NCBI GenBank assembly: GCA_949358305.1
Contig: OX442314.1
Location: forward strand, 5,397,087-5,461,086
Length of the DNA: 64,000 nucleotides
Direction: 5' to 3'
From: Strigamia acuminata
Taxonomy: Eukaryota; Arthropoda; Chilopoda; Geophilomorpha; Linotaeniidae
Shown one piece after another: positions 1 to 10,260 of the stretch. The stretch's first letter is position 1; each line of letters begins with the position of its first letter. Under the pieces are notes generated by a model. It did not search any database and was not told where the DNA came from. It saw only the letters and a program-made list of their open reading frames with translations. Both the position numbers and the translations under genes were made by a program.

Positions 1-1486
1 ATAATTTGCTCGGGAATCACTTTGTATTGTTTGCAAATTCGTGTAAACTACTACATTGAAGAACCAGTAACAAAAATTGTGAGAATAGTTCCACGACGCT
101 TTACCCAATATCCAACCGTCACAGTCTGTGGCGAAACACAAGATGATGATATTGATGAAGCCAGATTGAATTGGATGAAACAAACTAAGAAAACCTGCAA
201 TAATGTATCACCGTGGCAATTGTTCAACGACAATTTATCATTGGATGATATCTGGGAAAAACTCAATGTCCACGACACAGTCTCCTTTAATAATGAAATA
301 ACTAATACGGTATATTCCTAAATATAATCATGACATGAAAATTAGACTGAATTATTTGATATTTATAGTATTTTCTTGGATATAAAACAATACTTAACAC
401 TTCAAAAATTCTCATTCCCCTTCCCTTTGGCCATTGTACACAAATAAATTCAGGTATGTACAGTATACGTAAAGCTGGTAATTTCATAAACACTCTTGGG
501 ATTCAATCTCCTTTTCTTCTAGAAAAATCAACCAACTTAATGGTAGTCCTCCATGTTGCGTTTGAATTCTTAAATCCTCCTGAAGTATGTTGCCAGCATA
601 TAAAGGTAAGCTAAAATCAATTGGATTTCTGTCGCAATGTTGCAATGTTGCACTGGGTGGAATGAAAAAATTTTATTTAACCTAAAATAAGGCTACATAT
701 TTTTGAATTTATTTTATTGTTCAGTTATTTCTAAATAACCCAGAAGAGGAAGTTAACCAACTGGAACCGTTAAAATTAATGTATGGATGGTTGAATGAGG
801 CAAAACTTCAAATATTTAAGGTAACAAAATAAACAATATTCTGTGTACGAATACGGTAAATCATGTTATGCTGACCTTGATTTTATCAAATAGACTGTAC
901 GAAGAAATACGAAGCGCAATCCATGTGAAGAAGTCAAAACTGCTTATCTCAAGTGTAAAAATGCTTGCATGCAAACCAATTTATTTCAAAGTATTTACTG
1001 CAGGTACGGCAGATAGTTGACACATTTGCTGATTTCGCATACATTTAGATTTTCATATTTTGTTGTGATCTTTCCGTTAATGTTTTATTTTTTCTTTTCA
1101 GATTACCCTATATGTCAGCATCAAATTTGCCAAATTGCAACACTACAAGCGATGTTACTACTGCTCATCTAATGTACTTAAATAACTACGACTCTAATCA
1201 AAAACAGTGCAAATGTAAACAACCTTGTGAAAATTTTTTTTACAAAACTATTTTTCGTGGGAATAAGCTGCCAGTTAATTTCTACACATTTATTACCCTT
1301 CGATTAGTTGATAATTTCATCGAGACCATGGAAGAGCAGCAGAAATATCCAATGTCTCAATTGTTAAGCGATATTGGCAGCATTCTAGGATTAACTTTGG
1401 GAATGTCAATATTATCGTTCTACATTTGCATTTTAAACAGTTTTAATTGGTTCAGAGTCTGCTTGGGTAATCGATTTGAAAATTAA
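1..1486 (+). CDS. Two-module DEG/ENaC channel gene G1, 3' part (module B)
   Basis: This is the 3' end of a degenerin/epithelial sodium channel gene, a plasma-membrane cation channel subunit. I read six exons: 1-309, 369-453 (alternative donor at 477), 523-605, 725-820, 894-1003 and 1102-1486. All junctions are in phase and I see no internal stop. Exon 1 holds the end of a TM1 helix followed by YPTVTVCGE, the family's post-TM1 motif. Exon 2 has FGHCTQ, the counterpart of the usual Y-G-x-C motif. The last exon has the Cys-rich CKCKQPC motif, then a TM2 with LGMSILS, the G-x-S selectivity-filter region. The apparent stop at 319-321 lies in the intron (donor GTATAT at 310). Paralogues show that the missing 5' part carries another complete channel module. 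It converges with G2 on the other strand. Confidence 0.85.
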
Positions 1487-2403
1487 AAGCTCACATGAAA
1501 ATTTTTAACTTTCTCCAGCCTGGAACGGGTAGGGGAGCACAGGTGTTATGAAAACGATGTTTTGAAATTGAAACACTATTGCGCACTAATATTCACTATT
1601 AATTGATTATACGACATGTAATAGCAATTTTAAGTATTAATAAATTAGCTTCGTTTCCATGGTGTACTCGTTGGAATATTTGTGTGTCAAACAATGAGGT
1701 CGGTGCAAAGTAAACAAGTTTTAATTCAAATTCAATTTCGAGCTTAAGCCTTACTAAAGCAGGTGTAATTTTAGGCTTGCCAATTACAGAAATGTGACTT
1801 GAAATTTTTATTTTTGTTAATTTTGTCGTTATTTTGGTGTTTTTAGTAGTTTTATTGTTTTTAAGGATGTTTTATTAGTTAAATCTAACATCTTTAAAAT
1901 AGTAACTATAATCACAAATCATGCCTGAAACAATAAAACGACATAGAAATGAGAAAATAAACACATTACTTTATATAATCAGAAAAAGATAATTTAAAAC
2001 AATATGTACCTCCAGAGATTCCGTGGAAACACTTTGAAACTAACTAAATTAGCAATCAATCCTTTAATCACAAGAAAACGACCTGTCAGGTCGAAAATAA
2101 CAACTCGTAGAAAATAATAGAATACTTCAAAAACCCCTACAAACTCTGTAGACCGATTTCGACGAGATGTTCTGAACGAAAAGGCGTAGAACATGTTTCA
2201 ACCAATCAGGCATCTCGGAAATCTCAAGCCCGGCATATTAATCCTAAATACATTCCAATCACGTAACGTATTCATTATTTCAAAACATCAAATAATACTA
2301 TAATTAATATAAACATTTAATTATTATCTTGCAGATCTTAAAGTCACTTCAAACTTGAGTTAAACCCCAAATTCTGGATATCTGACGTCATCAAAAGTGC
2401 GAA
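1487..2403. other. Intergenic AT-rich stretch between convergent G1 and G2
   Basis: I see no convincing exon, repeat or RNA gene here. It holds the 3' flank of G1 and scattered short open frames without family features. Confidence 0.5.
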
Positions 2404-2775
2404 AAATCTCCCTCCAGATGTGGTCTCAGAAACCTTCAAGATCATTTAGGACCACCAAACCATCAATGGCAATCAATTCCTTGGTACAAAATACACCCAA
2501 CAAGCAGGTTAGATAAATTTTACAACTCTTTAAATTATTTTTACAACGTCCGGTGGGCGATATAAAATTGTCAACAGCGTGGCAGAAACGACTCGACGAC
2601 TGCTTACCTGGGGTAGCTGATTTAGATGTCTTGTCCTTGACAGAAAACATGCGTTTGTAGTATTTTATTACTGATAAAGAACGAATGCTGACACCACAAT
2701 GAAACAACACGAAAACGAAGCTGATTTATTAATGCTTAAACTTACAATTACATCGTACAATGAAATATTTTACAC
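2404..2775 (+). repeat. Segmental duplicate of 31034-31400
   Basis: This stretch closely matches 31034-31400 and sits in the same position downstream of a minus-strand DEG/ENaC copy (G2 here, G3 there). Both contain a short plus-strand open frame beginning MWSQKPSRSFRTTKPSM. The frame stays open for about 91 residues in the 31-kb copy but meets an early stop here. I do not recognise the peptide. It could be an exon or 3'UTR of an unknown gene, or simply duplicated flank. Confidence 0.55.
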
Positions 2776-3009
2776 GAATTTCTACTTTTTCAATTATTAG
2801 TGCCTTTGCTGTAGAGTTTAGATTGTGAGATGTGCTGGAGGTTCAAAAGGCATTTGACTCATCACTAAATAGTTTTTGCAACATCACAAATCGAAATATA
2901 ATGGCAACTGGAAATATTTGGAAACATTGTCTGAAATTGTGTAATTGTGAAATTGTGATTTGAAAATTCTAAACAATGTCACAAATTAAACCAAACAGAT
3001 TCTGAAAGT

Positions 3010-3565
3010 GTTTAGAATGCAAATGTCGAACGATAATAATGACGTTCACGACGTTAATTCTAGAATGCTGCCGATATCGCTTAACAATTGAGATATTGGA
3101 CGGTGCTGGACTGGCCCGGCGGGCTGCCGGGAATTTTCAGGTGGCCCGTCCCTGGCCCACCATAGCTTGTCCCGATGGCCTGATCCATCCAGATTTCCCG
3201 GTACTAAATTTTTACCCAGTCCAGCCCTGATATTGGATATTTTTCCTTCTCTTCGATAACCTCGGTGAAACTATCAGCTAATCGAACGTTCATAAACGTG
3301 ATAAAGTCAACTGCAAGCCATAAACAATTTCAATATGTGCTGATCGACGTTGTGCCGGCTTTATATATGTTACACGTAGAAATACCACACTGGTTAAGGT
3401 TCTACCCACTAATTCCTACTTCTAGTATAATTGTGGCCCCTGCTGCAGATGCCATGAGATGTGCTGTTTACAAAAGGCATTTGACTTATCACAAAAGAAT
3501 TTTTTGTGATGATTTGCGATTGCAAATTCGATTATTGACAGCAGGATGAATGTTGAAAATGAGTT
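3010..3565 (-). pseudogene. Decayed copy of a DEG/ENaC last exon, split by a hAT-type MITE
   Basis: On the minus strand, pieces similar to the C-terminal exon (the stretch with FIT.LADSFTE, then the YP.SQLLSDIGSILG region before TM2) occur on both sides of a MITE at 3101-3229. Further relic sequence follows to about 3560. The reading frame is broken. The same relic with the same MITE lies at about 31640-32060, so it was duplicated together with the functional-looking last exon next to it. Confidence 0.6.
3101..3229. mobile_element. hAT-type MITE with 8-bp TSD ATATTGGA
   Basis: The 129-bp insert is flanked by ATATTGGA at 3093-3100 and 3230-3237. Its ends are GTGCTGGACTGG and CCAGTCCAGCCCTG, imperfect inverted repeats of the CAGGGCTGGACTGG type. 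An 8-bp target duplication is typical of hAT elements. It has no coding capacity. The orthologous insertion is at 31759-31895. Confidence 0.8.
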
Positions 3566-3592
3566 GTGCGGTGTTTTAAACAATCCCACAAA

Positions 3593-3971
3593 TTACACAC
3601 GATTACTCAAGCAGACTCTGAACCAATTCAAACTGTTTAGAATGCAAATGTAGAAAGATAGTATTGACATTCCCAAACCTAATCCTAGAATGCTGCCGAT
3701 ATCGCTTAAGAATTGAGACATTGGATATTTCTGTTTCTCTTCTATGGTCTCGATCAAACTATCAACTAATTGAAAAGTCACAAACGTGTAAAAATTGACT
3801 GGTAACTTACTCCCATGCACAATAGTTTGGTAAAACTTATTTTCGCAAGGTCGTTTACATTTGCACTGTTCTTGATTCGAAGCGTAGTTATTGAAGTACA
3901 TCAGATGAGTGGTAGTAACATCTTTTGTAGTGTTGCAATCTGATAAATTTGATGCTGTCATATAAGGTAAT
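3593..3971 (-). CDS. G2 last exon: module B end and TM2 of DEG/ENaC
   Basis: This is the C-terminal exon of gene G2 (379 nt; acceptor AG just above 3971). It encodes SDCNTTKDVTTTHLMYFNN, the CKCKRPCE cysteine motif, and then the pre-TM2/TM2 stretch ending in GLGMSILSFYICIL with the G-M-S filter triplet. It ends at a stop at 3593-3595 after a short cytosolic tail. It is nearly the same as the G3 exon at 32082-32460 and similar to the G1 exon at 1102-1486. The rest of G2 lies upstream, across an 18-kb transposon block. Confidence 0.85.
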
Positions 3972-4084
3972 CTGAAAAGCGATTATAACAAGTAATTCAC
4001 AAATAGATGACAATAAAATGTGACAATAAATAAAAATAAATGTGAAACAAGCACTGAGATGTGAATAAAATAAAATGTGTCCAT

Positions 4085-4261
4085 TGCCTAGCATACCTGC
4101 AGTTAATGCTTCTAAATAAATTGTTTTGTACACAAACATTTTTACACATCAAATATGTCGTTTTGTTGTCTTCACATGGATTGCGCTTTGTATTTCTTTG
4201 TACAGTCTATTTTATAAAATCAAGTTCATTATAAACAGGATGTATGAATTTTTTTGTATAT
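4085..4261. repeat. Left copy of 177-bp duplication flanking Copia-2
   Basis: This is identical, with no mismatch I can see, to 22353-22529. It begins at TGCCT, the inferred 5-bp target site of Copia-2, and includes the 110-nt G2 exon and its upstream intron. It directly abuts a 5'-truncated Copia-2 LTR with 4 filler bases (4262-4265). Confidence 0.9.
4097..4206 (-). CDS. G2 penultimate exon, proximal duplicate copy
   Basis: This 110-nt exon encodes TVQRNTKRNPCEDNK and a following C-x(3)-C pattern, and ends TGCAG before a GTATGC donor. It joins in phase to the last exon at 3971. An identical copy sits at 22365-22474 on the other side of Copia-2, because a 177-bp segment containing it is duplicated. 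Using both copies in one transcript would shift the frame (110 is not a multiple of 3), so splicing must skip one. Confidence 0.8.
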
Positions 4262-4781
4262 GTTTATTGTATCATGTCCCGGAATTGTAAATCAGTTGCT
4301 ATTGTTTTTATAAATTGCGTGTGTATGTACCACAACTGATTTCCCTCCATATAATGACTTATTTAATCGTCGTCTGCTCAAATGAGCATTGTGTATTATA
4401 GGAATTTGTTCTGTTCTAACAAGGGGAGGGCACCAATAAGCTATCACAGATTGTTGTAATATTAAACAAGAAGGATTGTTATATCATGCTGAATAAGACC
4501 CTAAAATAATTTCATTCCATAAACAGCCAACAATGCAAACAATGAGCTGAAAGTTGGCACTATTTTGTCTGTGTATACATCAAATCTGAGCAATCAGGCC
4601 TAGTGTATGAATACTGTAAACAACAGTTGCTAGGTAAAAAATAGTTCCAAGATCTAAGTTCAATTTTATCATTTGAGATTCAATGATGTCATTTCCTCTT
4701 TTGATATCACATGACATATGACATCAGAACTTTGTTCAACAACATGACTGTCTTCATGAAGACAATAATAGTTTGTAGTGG

Positions 4782-4835
4782 TGGTCCAGTGGTTAAAGCA
4801 ATGGACTAGGTATCTTTCCACACAGGTTCAAATCC
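4782..4835 (+). promoter_or_regulatory. tRNA-like pol III A/B boxes in foldback left arm
   Basis: TGGTCCAGTGG (4782-4792) matches box A and GGTTCAAATCC (4825-4835) matches box B, at tRNA-like spacing. The segment is a tRNA-derived, SINE-like head rather than a functional tRNA, since I could not fold a full cloverleaf with a proper acceptor stem. Confidence 0.6.
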
Positions 4836-5028
4836 TGTTGAATGTGAAAATTTTTACATTTATTTTTGTTAAATTTTAGCAGTTATTTTAATGTTTGTAA
4901 TTTTATATTTGTTTTCAGAAAATTTTAATTTGATTAATTTTAATTTTTTAACAAATATAAAATTACAAACATTAAAATAACTGCTAAAATTTAACAAAAA
5001 ATGAATGTAAAAATTTTCACACACAACA

Positions 5029-5082
5029 GGATTTGAACCTGTGTGGAAAGATAGCTAGTCCATTGCCTTAACCACTGGACCA
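5029..5082 (-). promoter_or_regulatory. tRNA-like pol III A/B boxes in foldback right arm
   Basis: This is the inverted counterpart of 4782-4835: box B complement at 5029-5039 and box A complement at 5072-5082. The two pol III-like units converge on the loop. Confidence 0.6.
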
Positions 5083-5651
5083 CCACTACAAACTATTATT
5101 GTCTTCATGAAGACAGTCATGTTGTTGAACAAAGTTCTGATGTCATATGTCATGTGATATCAAAAGAGAAAATGACATCATTGAATCTCAAATGATAAAA
5201 TTGAACTTGGATCTTGGAACTATTTTTTACCTAGCAACTGTTGTTTACAGTATTCATACACTAGGCCTGATTGCTCAGATTTGATGTATACACAGACAAA
5301 ATAGTGCCAACTTTCAGCTCATTGTTTGCATTGTTGGCTGTTTATGGAATGAAATTATTTTAGGGTCTCATTCAGCATGATATAACAATCCTTCTTGTTT
5401 AATATTACAACAATCTGTGATAGCTTATTGGTGCCCTCCCCTTGTAAGTTGTGTTTATATTTTAATAGTGTACAGGACAAATCAACCAAATGAAGTATTG
5501 ATTTGTTCTCCCTATAGTTTGTGAGGTCAAATAACCTCAAACCACATGTTATGTTTTTCCACTGCAATAAAGATGGCGGCACAATTTGTGCTTGTAATGC
5601 AAAAGACTAAAATCAGGATTGGACTCACTTTATTGATTTAATGGCCTACAA

Positions 5652-5667
5652 GTGGTAGCAGAGGGTG
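5652..5667 (+). promoter_or_regulatory. Copia-2 primer binding site
   Basis: GTGGTAGCAGAGGGTG directly follows the LTR end. Copia-1 has the closely similar TGGTAGCAGAGG next to its 5' LTR. This suggests both prime from the same tRNA, which I cannot name with certainty. Confidence 0.6.
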
Positions 5668-6785
5668 GTTTGCGTGGGTGAGTTCCTGTCGAAATTCATA
5701 CTTTCTCGGCGATTTTCCACGTCTGGAGCGGCCACGACGCACGGAAAACGAGGGGCGGGCGATACGAAACGTTTCCCGCACGTCGCCGAGCAGTGAAGTC
5801 CGCGAATTGCGACCCGAAGCAGGATTGATCGTTTCGGACGAATTTCGACCACAAACGGTGTTGAATCACCGTAGAATCAGCTGTATAAACAGCAGGAACA
5901 CAGTGAAGTACTTTTTGCATTTATTTCGGCGTATAATAAGCCATTTTTCTTGTTTTCATCCGTACGATGACACGTCATTTCAAAATGGCGGCGCCCAGTG
6001 CGGCTTGTGTTTGAGGACGGATTCGGGCTGTCATCGAGTCAACGTGTGGATCCCGACGCTGGAATTAACGACGAGGAACCATAAGAGGACCCAAGGAATT
6101 GATTGGGACTGGTTTCGGGACGATTTGAATAAGATTTCGGCGAAAACGAAGCGATTTTCGTCGGCGGCGATCGGGATTGATTTCCGCAACATTTTGGCGA
6201 CGTCGCTCGCCAATATCGAGCAGGATACGAACGTACGACGTTCGTACAACGAGCAGAGCATCGGTACGGGTCAGTTTTGACCGATATTTTCCATTTTTGG
6301 ACGCGTTTCGTGCGACGAGCCGAAACGCATCGCGGATTTGCACGTGAAGTGTATCTGCGCATCGCTGGGACCGGTTAAGCCTTGTGCCAGGTGCACAAGT
6401 GAAAGCCAACGATTTCCAGCACTGAAAACATCACAACTTGCCATCTTCACATCATTTTAGTGTATATATTTGGGTTCGAAATTATTTGTGAATATTATTA
6501 AGGTTTTGTTTGGGCCCTTTAATATATTCGGCACCCTTTAGGCATTCGCCTAGTGTCGTCTTATTTTCGGCTAGGCTTGCTCGAAGCAAGGGGATTTTCC
6601 CGCGACCCCAGGTGTGTCGGTCGGAGGTCCTTGTAGCGACTAGTCGGAGAAGTTGTGCTCACTTATTGAGCTGTACCCCGGGTGGAATTGCATTATTTTT
6701 CGCCTAATTTTTGGTGGGTTAAGTGTTATATTTTGCAAGTGTTGTGATTCTAAGTGATTTTGTGTATTGTGCTCCGCATCGCATC
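5668..6785 (+). other. Copia-2 untranslated leader
   Basis: A 1.1-kb leader, more GC-rich than its surroundings, lies between the PBS and the gag start. An open frame (5678-6280) exists but shows no retroelement or other recognisable features and overlaps antisense frames equally long, so I treat it as non-coding. Confidence 0.5.
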
Positions 6786-7720
6786 ATGGCTAGTGAAAAT
6801 ATGGAAGATTTTTCCAAGCCATTCAATGTAAACATTCGCAAACTTGATGGCAACAATTATGACTCATGGGCAGTAGATATGCAGCTCTATTTAGAGCACC
6901 AAGGAGTCTGGAGCCACGTTGTTGGAACTGAGCCAGCATTGGCCGTAACGGCCTCTCCGAAGGAGAAACGCGATTTCCAGGCGCGTGAATCCCGTGCACG
7001 TTCCTCCATTTGTCTCGGCTGCACAGAAGCGCAAAAAGGAGTTGCTGTTGCACATAAAACAGCAAAGGGAGCGTGGGACGCGTTAAAAACGGCGTACCAG
7101 CCGACCACGATGGCGCGACAAGCCAGGCTACGCCGGGAGTTTTTACAGCTCCAAATGCTTCCAGGGGACGACATGGTCGTGTTCACCTCTAGGGTGGACA
7201 GGAAGGCGATAGAGTTAAAGGACGTGGATATTACTTTAACGGAAAAGGAAATCGCGTTCCAATATTTGGATTTCCTCGGGCCTGAATACGAGGCTCTAAA
7301 ATCCATCGTGTACCACTGGGACAAAGCCGACTTCACGGTCGCGAAAGTCAAAGAAAGGCTCCTTGCTGAGTATAACAGGACCCATGGTGGGACTGCGCCG
7401 GGGATGCGACTGCATCTGCAACTGGAGCTTATGCGACGAACCCACAACGGTCACAGCAAAAAGGAATTGTTTGCTACAACTGCGGCTGAAAAGGACACTT
7501 TTCACGCGATTGCCCTTCATCGAAACAGGGCTTTACGATTGTGCCGACCAAATCTGCATCGAACATTTCTCAGTCTCGTGGGCGCGGCAAAGGCCGTGGC
7601 CGTGCACGGGGAAGGAAAGCTAACCTGAGCTCTTCTGAGGAACTGGAAGGATTCTACACATCCCTTCAGCAGACTATTGGACAATCAACGACAACCGTGT
7701 CTTCATTTGTAACATCATCT
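6786..7720 (+). pseudogene. Copia-2 gag, frameshifted
   Basis: The start ATG is near 6786 (MASENMEDFSK). The N-terminal gag domain, of the type found in copia polyproteins (KLDGNNYDSW, then a W-x-x-L-x-x-x-Y helix region), is readable to about 7390. A frameshift then moves the frame. The zinc knuckle C-x2-C-x4-H-x4-C (around 7467-7510) contains an in-frame TGA in place of a basic residue. An Arg/Gly-rich tail follows (7555-7620), and another shift separates gag from protease near 7725. It cannot give a full-length protein. Confidence 0.8.
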
Positions 7721-7722
7721 GG

Positions 7723-8951
7723 GTGCAAGACATGGCGTGGTACGTGGACACTGGTGCCACGGACCATTTTACCTTCACTAAACATGGTTTTGTGAATTAT
7801 AAGCCTCTTTCGAATTATTCAGTGCGATTGGGTGAGGGTTCATCCAAAATTGATGGGGTAGGAGATATAAAGCTCGAATCAAGGGATAAATCTCAAGGGC
7901 ACCCATTCATATTAAAGAATGTGTTTTACGCACCAAATTTTACTAAAAATTTGATTTCCCTCGGTCGCACTGATGAGGCTGGGTATATAACCCGAGTTGG
8001 TGAAGGGAAAATGGTCATTTTCAAACAACGGATTACGGAACCAATACTGACAGCCATGCGTCAGTCGGATAGAATGTACAAGAGTTCTTGTCAGATTGCG
8101 GTTCCTTCTGTAAATGCAAGTGCAATTCCGACGCATGCGGAAGCACCTGACATAAGTAATCCGGTTACTAACCAATTAAGTGTTACTGAAAATGTTGATA
8201 TTGTTAACAATAGCGTTTTATCTAATTCTAACTCGAGTGAATGCGTAACGCAGGCGAGCGAAATTACGAAGCCGTCTTACAGTGACGTGTTGAACACATC
8301 AAAAAGCATGAAGGGCAGTAAAACTACAAAGACTTTAACTGTTTCCGGCGGAACTGACGTGAGTGCGCTTCCGGCCGACAGAGTTAAAGGGGTTCAACCT
8401 AATGTAAAAGCGGATAAAGCATTAGATATTAGTTATTGGCACGGCCGGATGGCACATTTACACACGAAGGGTATTGTTGACATGGAAAAGTCAACAGATA
8501 TTTTTGGAGTGAAATTGTCTAATAAAGACATGGACCCGTGTGACGCGTGCATCAGAGCGAAAAAGACGCGTGCGGGGTTTCCTCCGATCGGACAAATTTT
8601 GACCAAAGGCATATTAGACCTTGTTCATATGGACGTCTGGGGAGCGAGCCAAACTAAAACCCTTGGGGGTGGGAATTATTTCCTACTTTTAGTGGACGAT
8701 TTTTCACGTTTTATGTGGATATACATCATGAAGAAGAAAAGTGATGTATTAGGGATTTTTAAGATTTGGCAAAGAGAGATCGAACGCTCTACATCTAAAA
8801 AGGTCAAAGCGGTACGAACTGACAGAGGGGGTGAATTTGTATCCAAGGAATGGGAAGACTATGCTCAACAAGAAGGAATTAAATGCGAGCGGACGAATGC
8901 ATATTCGCCCGAAATGAATTCTGTGGCCGAGCGGGCCAACCGCCTAATCTT
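7723..8951 (+). pseudogene. Copia-2 protease and integrase N-terminal part, cut by foldback element
   Basis: The aspartic protease motif WYVDTGATDHF lies near the start. A linker, then the pre-integrase zinc region (H-x-x-x-x-H ... C-x2-C around 8440-8570), and the integrase core follow: first catalytic Asp in HMDVWG (about 8630), second in RTDRGGEF (about 8820), and Glu in NSVAERANR (about 8930). Coding stops at 8951, where the giant foldback element entered. Integrase resumes at 19295 in the same frame after the 7-bp duplication is collapsed. Confidence 0.85.
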
Positions 8952-9119
8952 GGGGTGCCGTTCCAACGGCGAATCGTCCAAGGGCGAATCTGGCCATTCG
9001 GACGAAAGGCGAATTTTGACTTTATTCTGTCCAAAGCAGTCCCAATGGCAAATTTCTCCCAATTCGCCATTGGGACTGCTTTTGGACCTTTCTAATGGCG
9101 AATTGGTAACCGATTCGCC

Positions 9120-9480
9120 ATTGGAAACGCAGAAACGTTTCCAATGGCGAATATGTGCGTGTTGAAATTCGCCGTTGGAAACGCAAAAACGTGTCTAATG
9201 GCGAATAGGTGTAGATTGAAATTCGCCGTTGGAAACGCAAAAACGTTCCCAATGGCGAATACGTGTAGGTTGAAATTCGCCGTTGGAAACGCAAAAACGT
9301 TTCCAATGGTGAATACGTGTAGGTTGAAATTCGCCGTTGGAAACGCAAAAACGTTCCCAATGGCGAATACGTGTAGGTTGAAATTCGCCTTTGGAAACGC
9401 AAAAACGTTTCCAATGACGAATATGTGTTGGTTGAAATTTGCCATTGGAAAGGGTTTTGCGTTTCCAACGGCGAATTGAA
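9120..9480. repeat. Left subterminal array of 54-bp hairpin repeats
   Basis: Six to seven copies of a 54-bp unit (starts at about 9165, 9219, 9273, 9327 and 9381). Each unit is itself an inverted repeat: ATTCGCCGTTGGAAACG, a short A-rich loop, and CGTTTCCAATGGCGAAT. Because the unit is a multiple of 3, it creates long spurious open frames on both strands. Confidence 0.9.
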
Positions 9481-9494
9481 ATTGAACGCGCCTA

Positions 9495-9667
9495 AACTCT
9501 ATTCCAAAAAGTATTACAAATACTCCCATTGGTTGGGAGATTCACAGTTCAGTTGTGTCTTGAATATGATGCTGTTTTCAGATTCCAGTAGACTTGTGCG
9601 AAGATTTTTAATGTGTCTCAACCAACCAACCAATGGGAGTATTTGTAATACTTTTTGGAATAGAGTT
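9495..9667. mobile_element. TA-target MITE in left foldback arm only
   Basis: The 173-bp palindromic insert has ends AACTCTATTCCAAAAAGTAT and complement, flanked by TA. The right arm of the foldback (around 18706) has the uninterrupted site CGCGCCTAGTGTG in complement. This proves insertion after the arms were formed. Confidence 0.85.
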
Positions 9668-9752
9668 TAGTGTGTATTTAAAGTGCTTGTGAGTCTCGAG
9701 CGAACGATTTGGTTTGTTTAATTCAAAGTGACCTTTATTTGTAACTCTAACT

Positions 9753-10260
9753 GGACGGAATTTCGTTGAAATTTAGCAAATTCCGATGAGATTTTGCAAT
9801 TTTTGAAAATTTTGGTGATTTCCGATGAACTTTACCGATTTTCGATGAAATTTTGTGATTTTCATCGAAAACTATTCGGAAAACGCGAATTTTTATACAA
9901 ATTCATTCAAAAATCACTAAATTTCATCGAAAACTATTTAAAGAATGCTGTTTTTTAAGTGTTTTAAATGTTTGTGAACTTGCAAGGTGAAGGATCACTA
10001 AAATAGGTGGGTTCATTGGATGAAAATGACCAATTTCAAGTGTATTTGGTTCATTTCTATGTCAAATTGTATATAAACTCAGGTGAAATCGATTGGTTAA
10101 TATACACATGATGTTTTTATAGTTAAAACAGGACCACAAATATTGAAGTTATTGAGAAAAGTTTTGGACGGAATTTCGTTGAAATTTAGCAAATTCCGAT
10201 GAGATTTTGCAATTTTTGAAAATTTTGGTGATTTCCGATGAACTTTACCGATTTTCAATA
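9753..10260. repeat. Internal direct repeat of about 90 bp, spacing 410 bp, left arm
   Basis: The sequence beginning GGACGGAATTTCGTTG at about 9753 is repeated at about 10163. The right arm has it only once (about 18540-18625). The left arm therefore holds about 410 extra bases, either gained by duplication here or lost by recombination on the right. Confidence 0.75.

Larger units (their letters stand above)
4420..5444. mobile_element. Foldback element with tRNA-like heads in both arms; TSD TAA
   Basis: This 1025-bp element is almost entirely an inverted repeat (arms about 0.5 kb, tiny AT-rich loop near 4930). Its termini are CAAGGGGAGGGCACCAATAA and the reverse complement. The flanks duplicate TAA (4417-4419, 5445-5447), and the intact 3' LTR shows the empty site. 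A 3-bp TAA target would suit a PIF/Harbinger-type non-autonomous element, which is inference. Each arm holds a tRNA-like segment with pol III box A and box B. There is no coding frame. Confidence 0.85.
4266..5650 (+). repeat. Copia-2 5' LTR, truncated and split by a foldback element
   Basis: 4266-4419 plus 5448-5650 match 21996-22352 of the 3' LTR over 357 bases. The first 110 bases of the LTR (21886-21995) are missing here. The LTR ends GGCCTACA at 5650. A 1025-bp foldback element occupies 4420-5444. Confidence 0.9.

Noticed and set aside
310-321. Apparent stop ending the first G1 frame
   Set aside because: A GTATAT donor at 310 precedes it, and the following exons match in phase and sequence in the paralogues.
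821-860. In-frame TAA after the 96-nt exon of G1, taken first as a disabling mutation
   Set aside because: The GTAACA donor right after the exon places it in the intron, and the next exon then joins in phase 0.
4782-4850. A genuine tRNA gene
   Set aside because: Box A and B are good, but I could not form acceptor and anticodon stems; it lies in a foldback element in two inverted copies.
5678-6409. Copia-2 leader open frames as a separate gene
   Set aside because: Several overlapping frames on both strands have similar length, without known domains; a non-coding leader is simpler.
9120-9480. CRISPR-like look of regular repeats
   Set aside because: Repeats are contiguous with no unique spacers, in a eukaryotic transposon arm, and no cas genes are present.
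9022-9529. Long overlapping open frames on both strands (also 18727-19297)
   Set aside because: They are made by the 54-bp hairpin array, a multiple of 3 without stops; the peptides are pure repeats.
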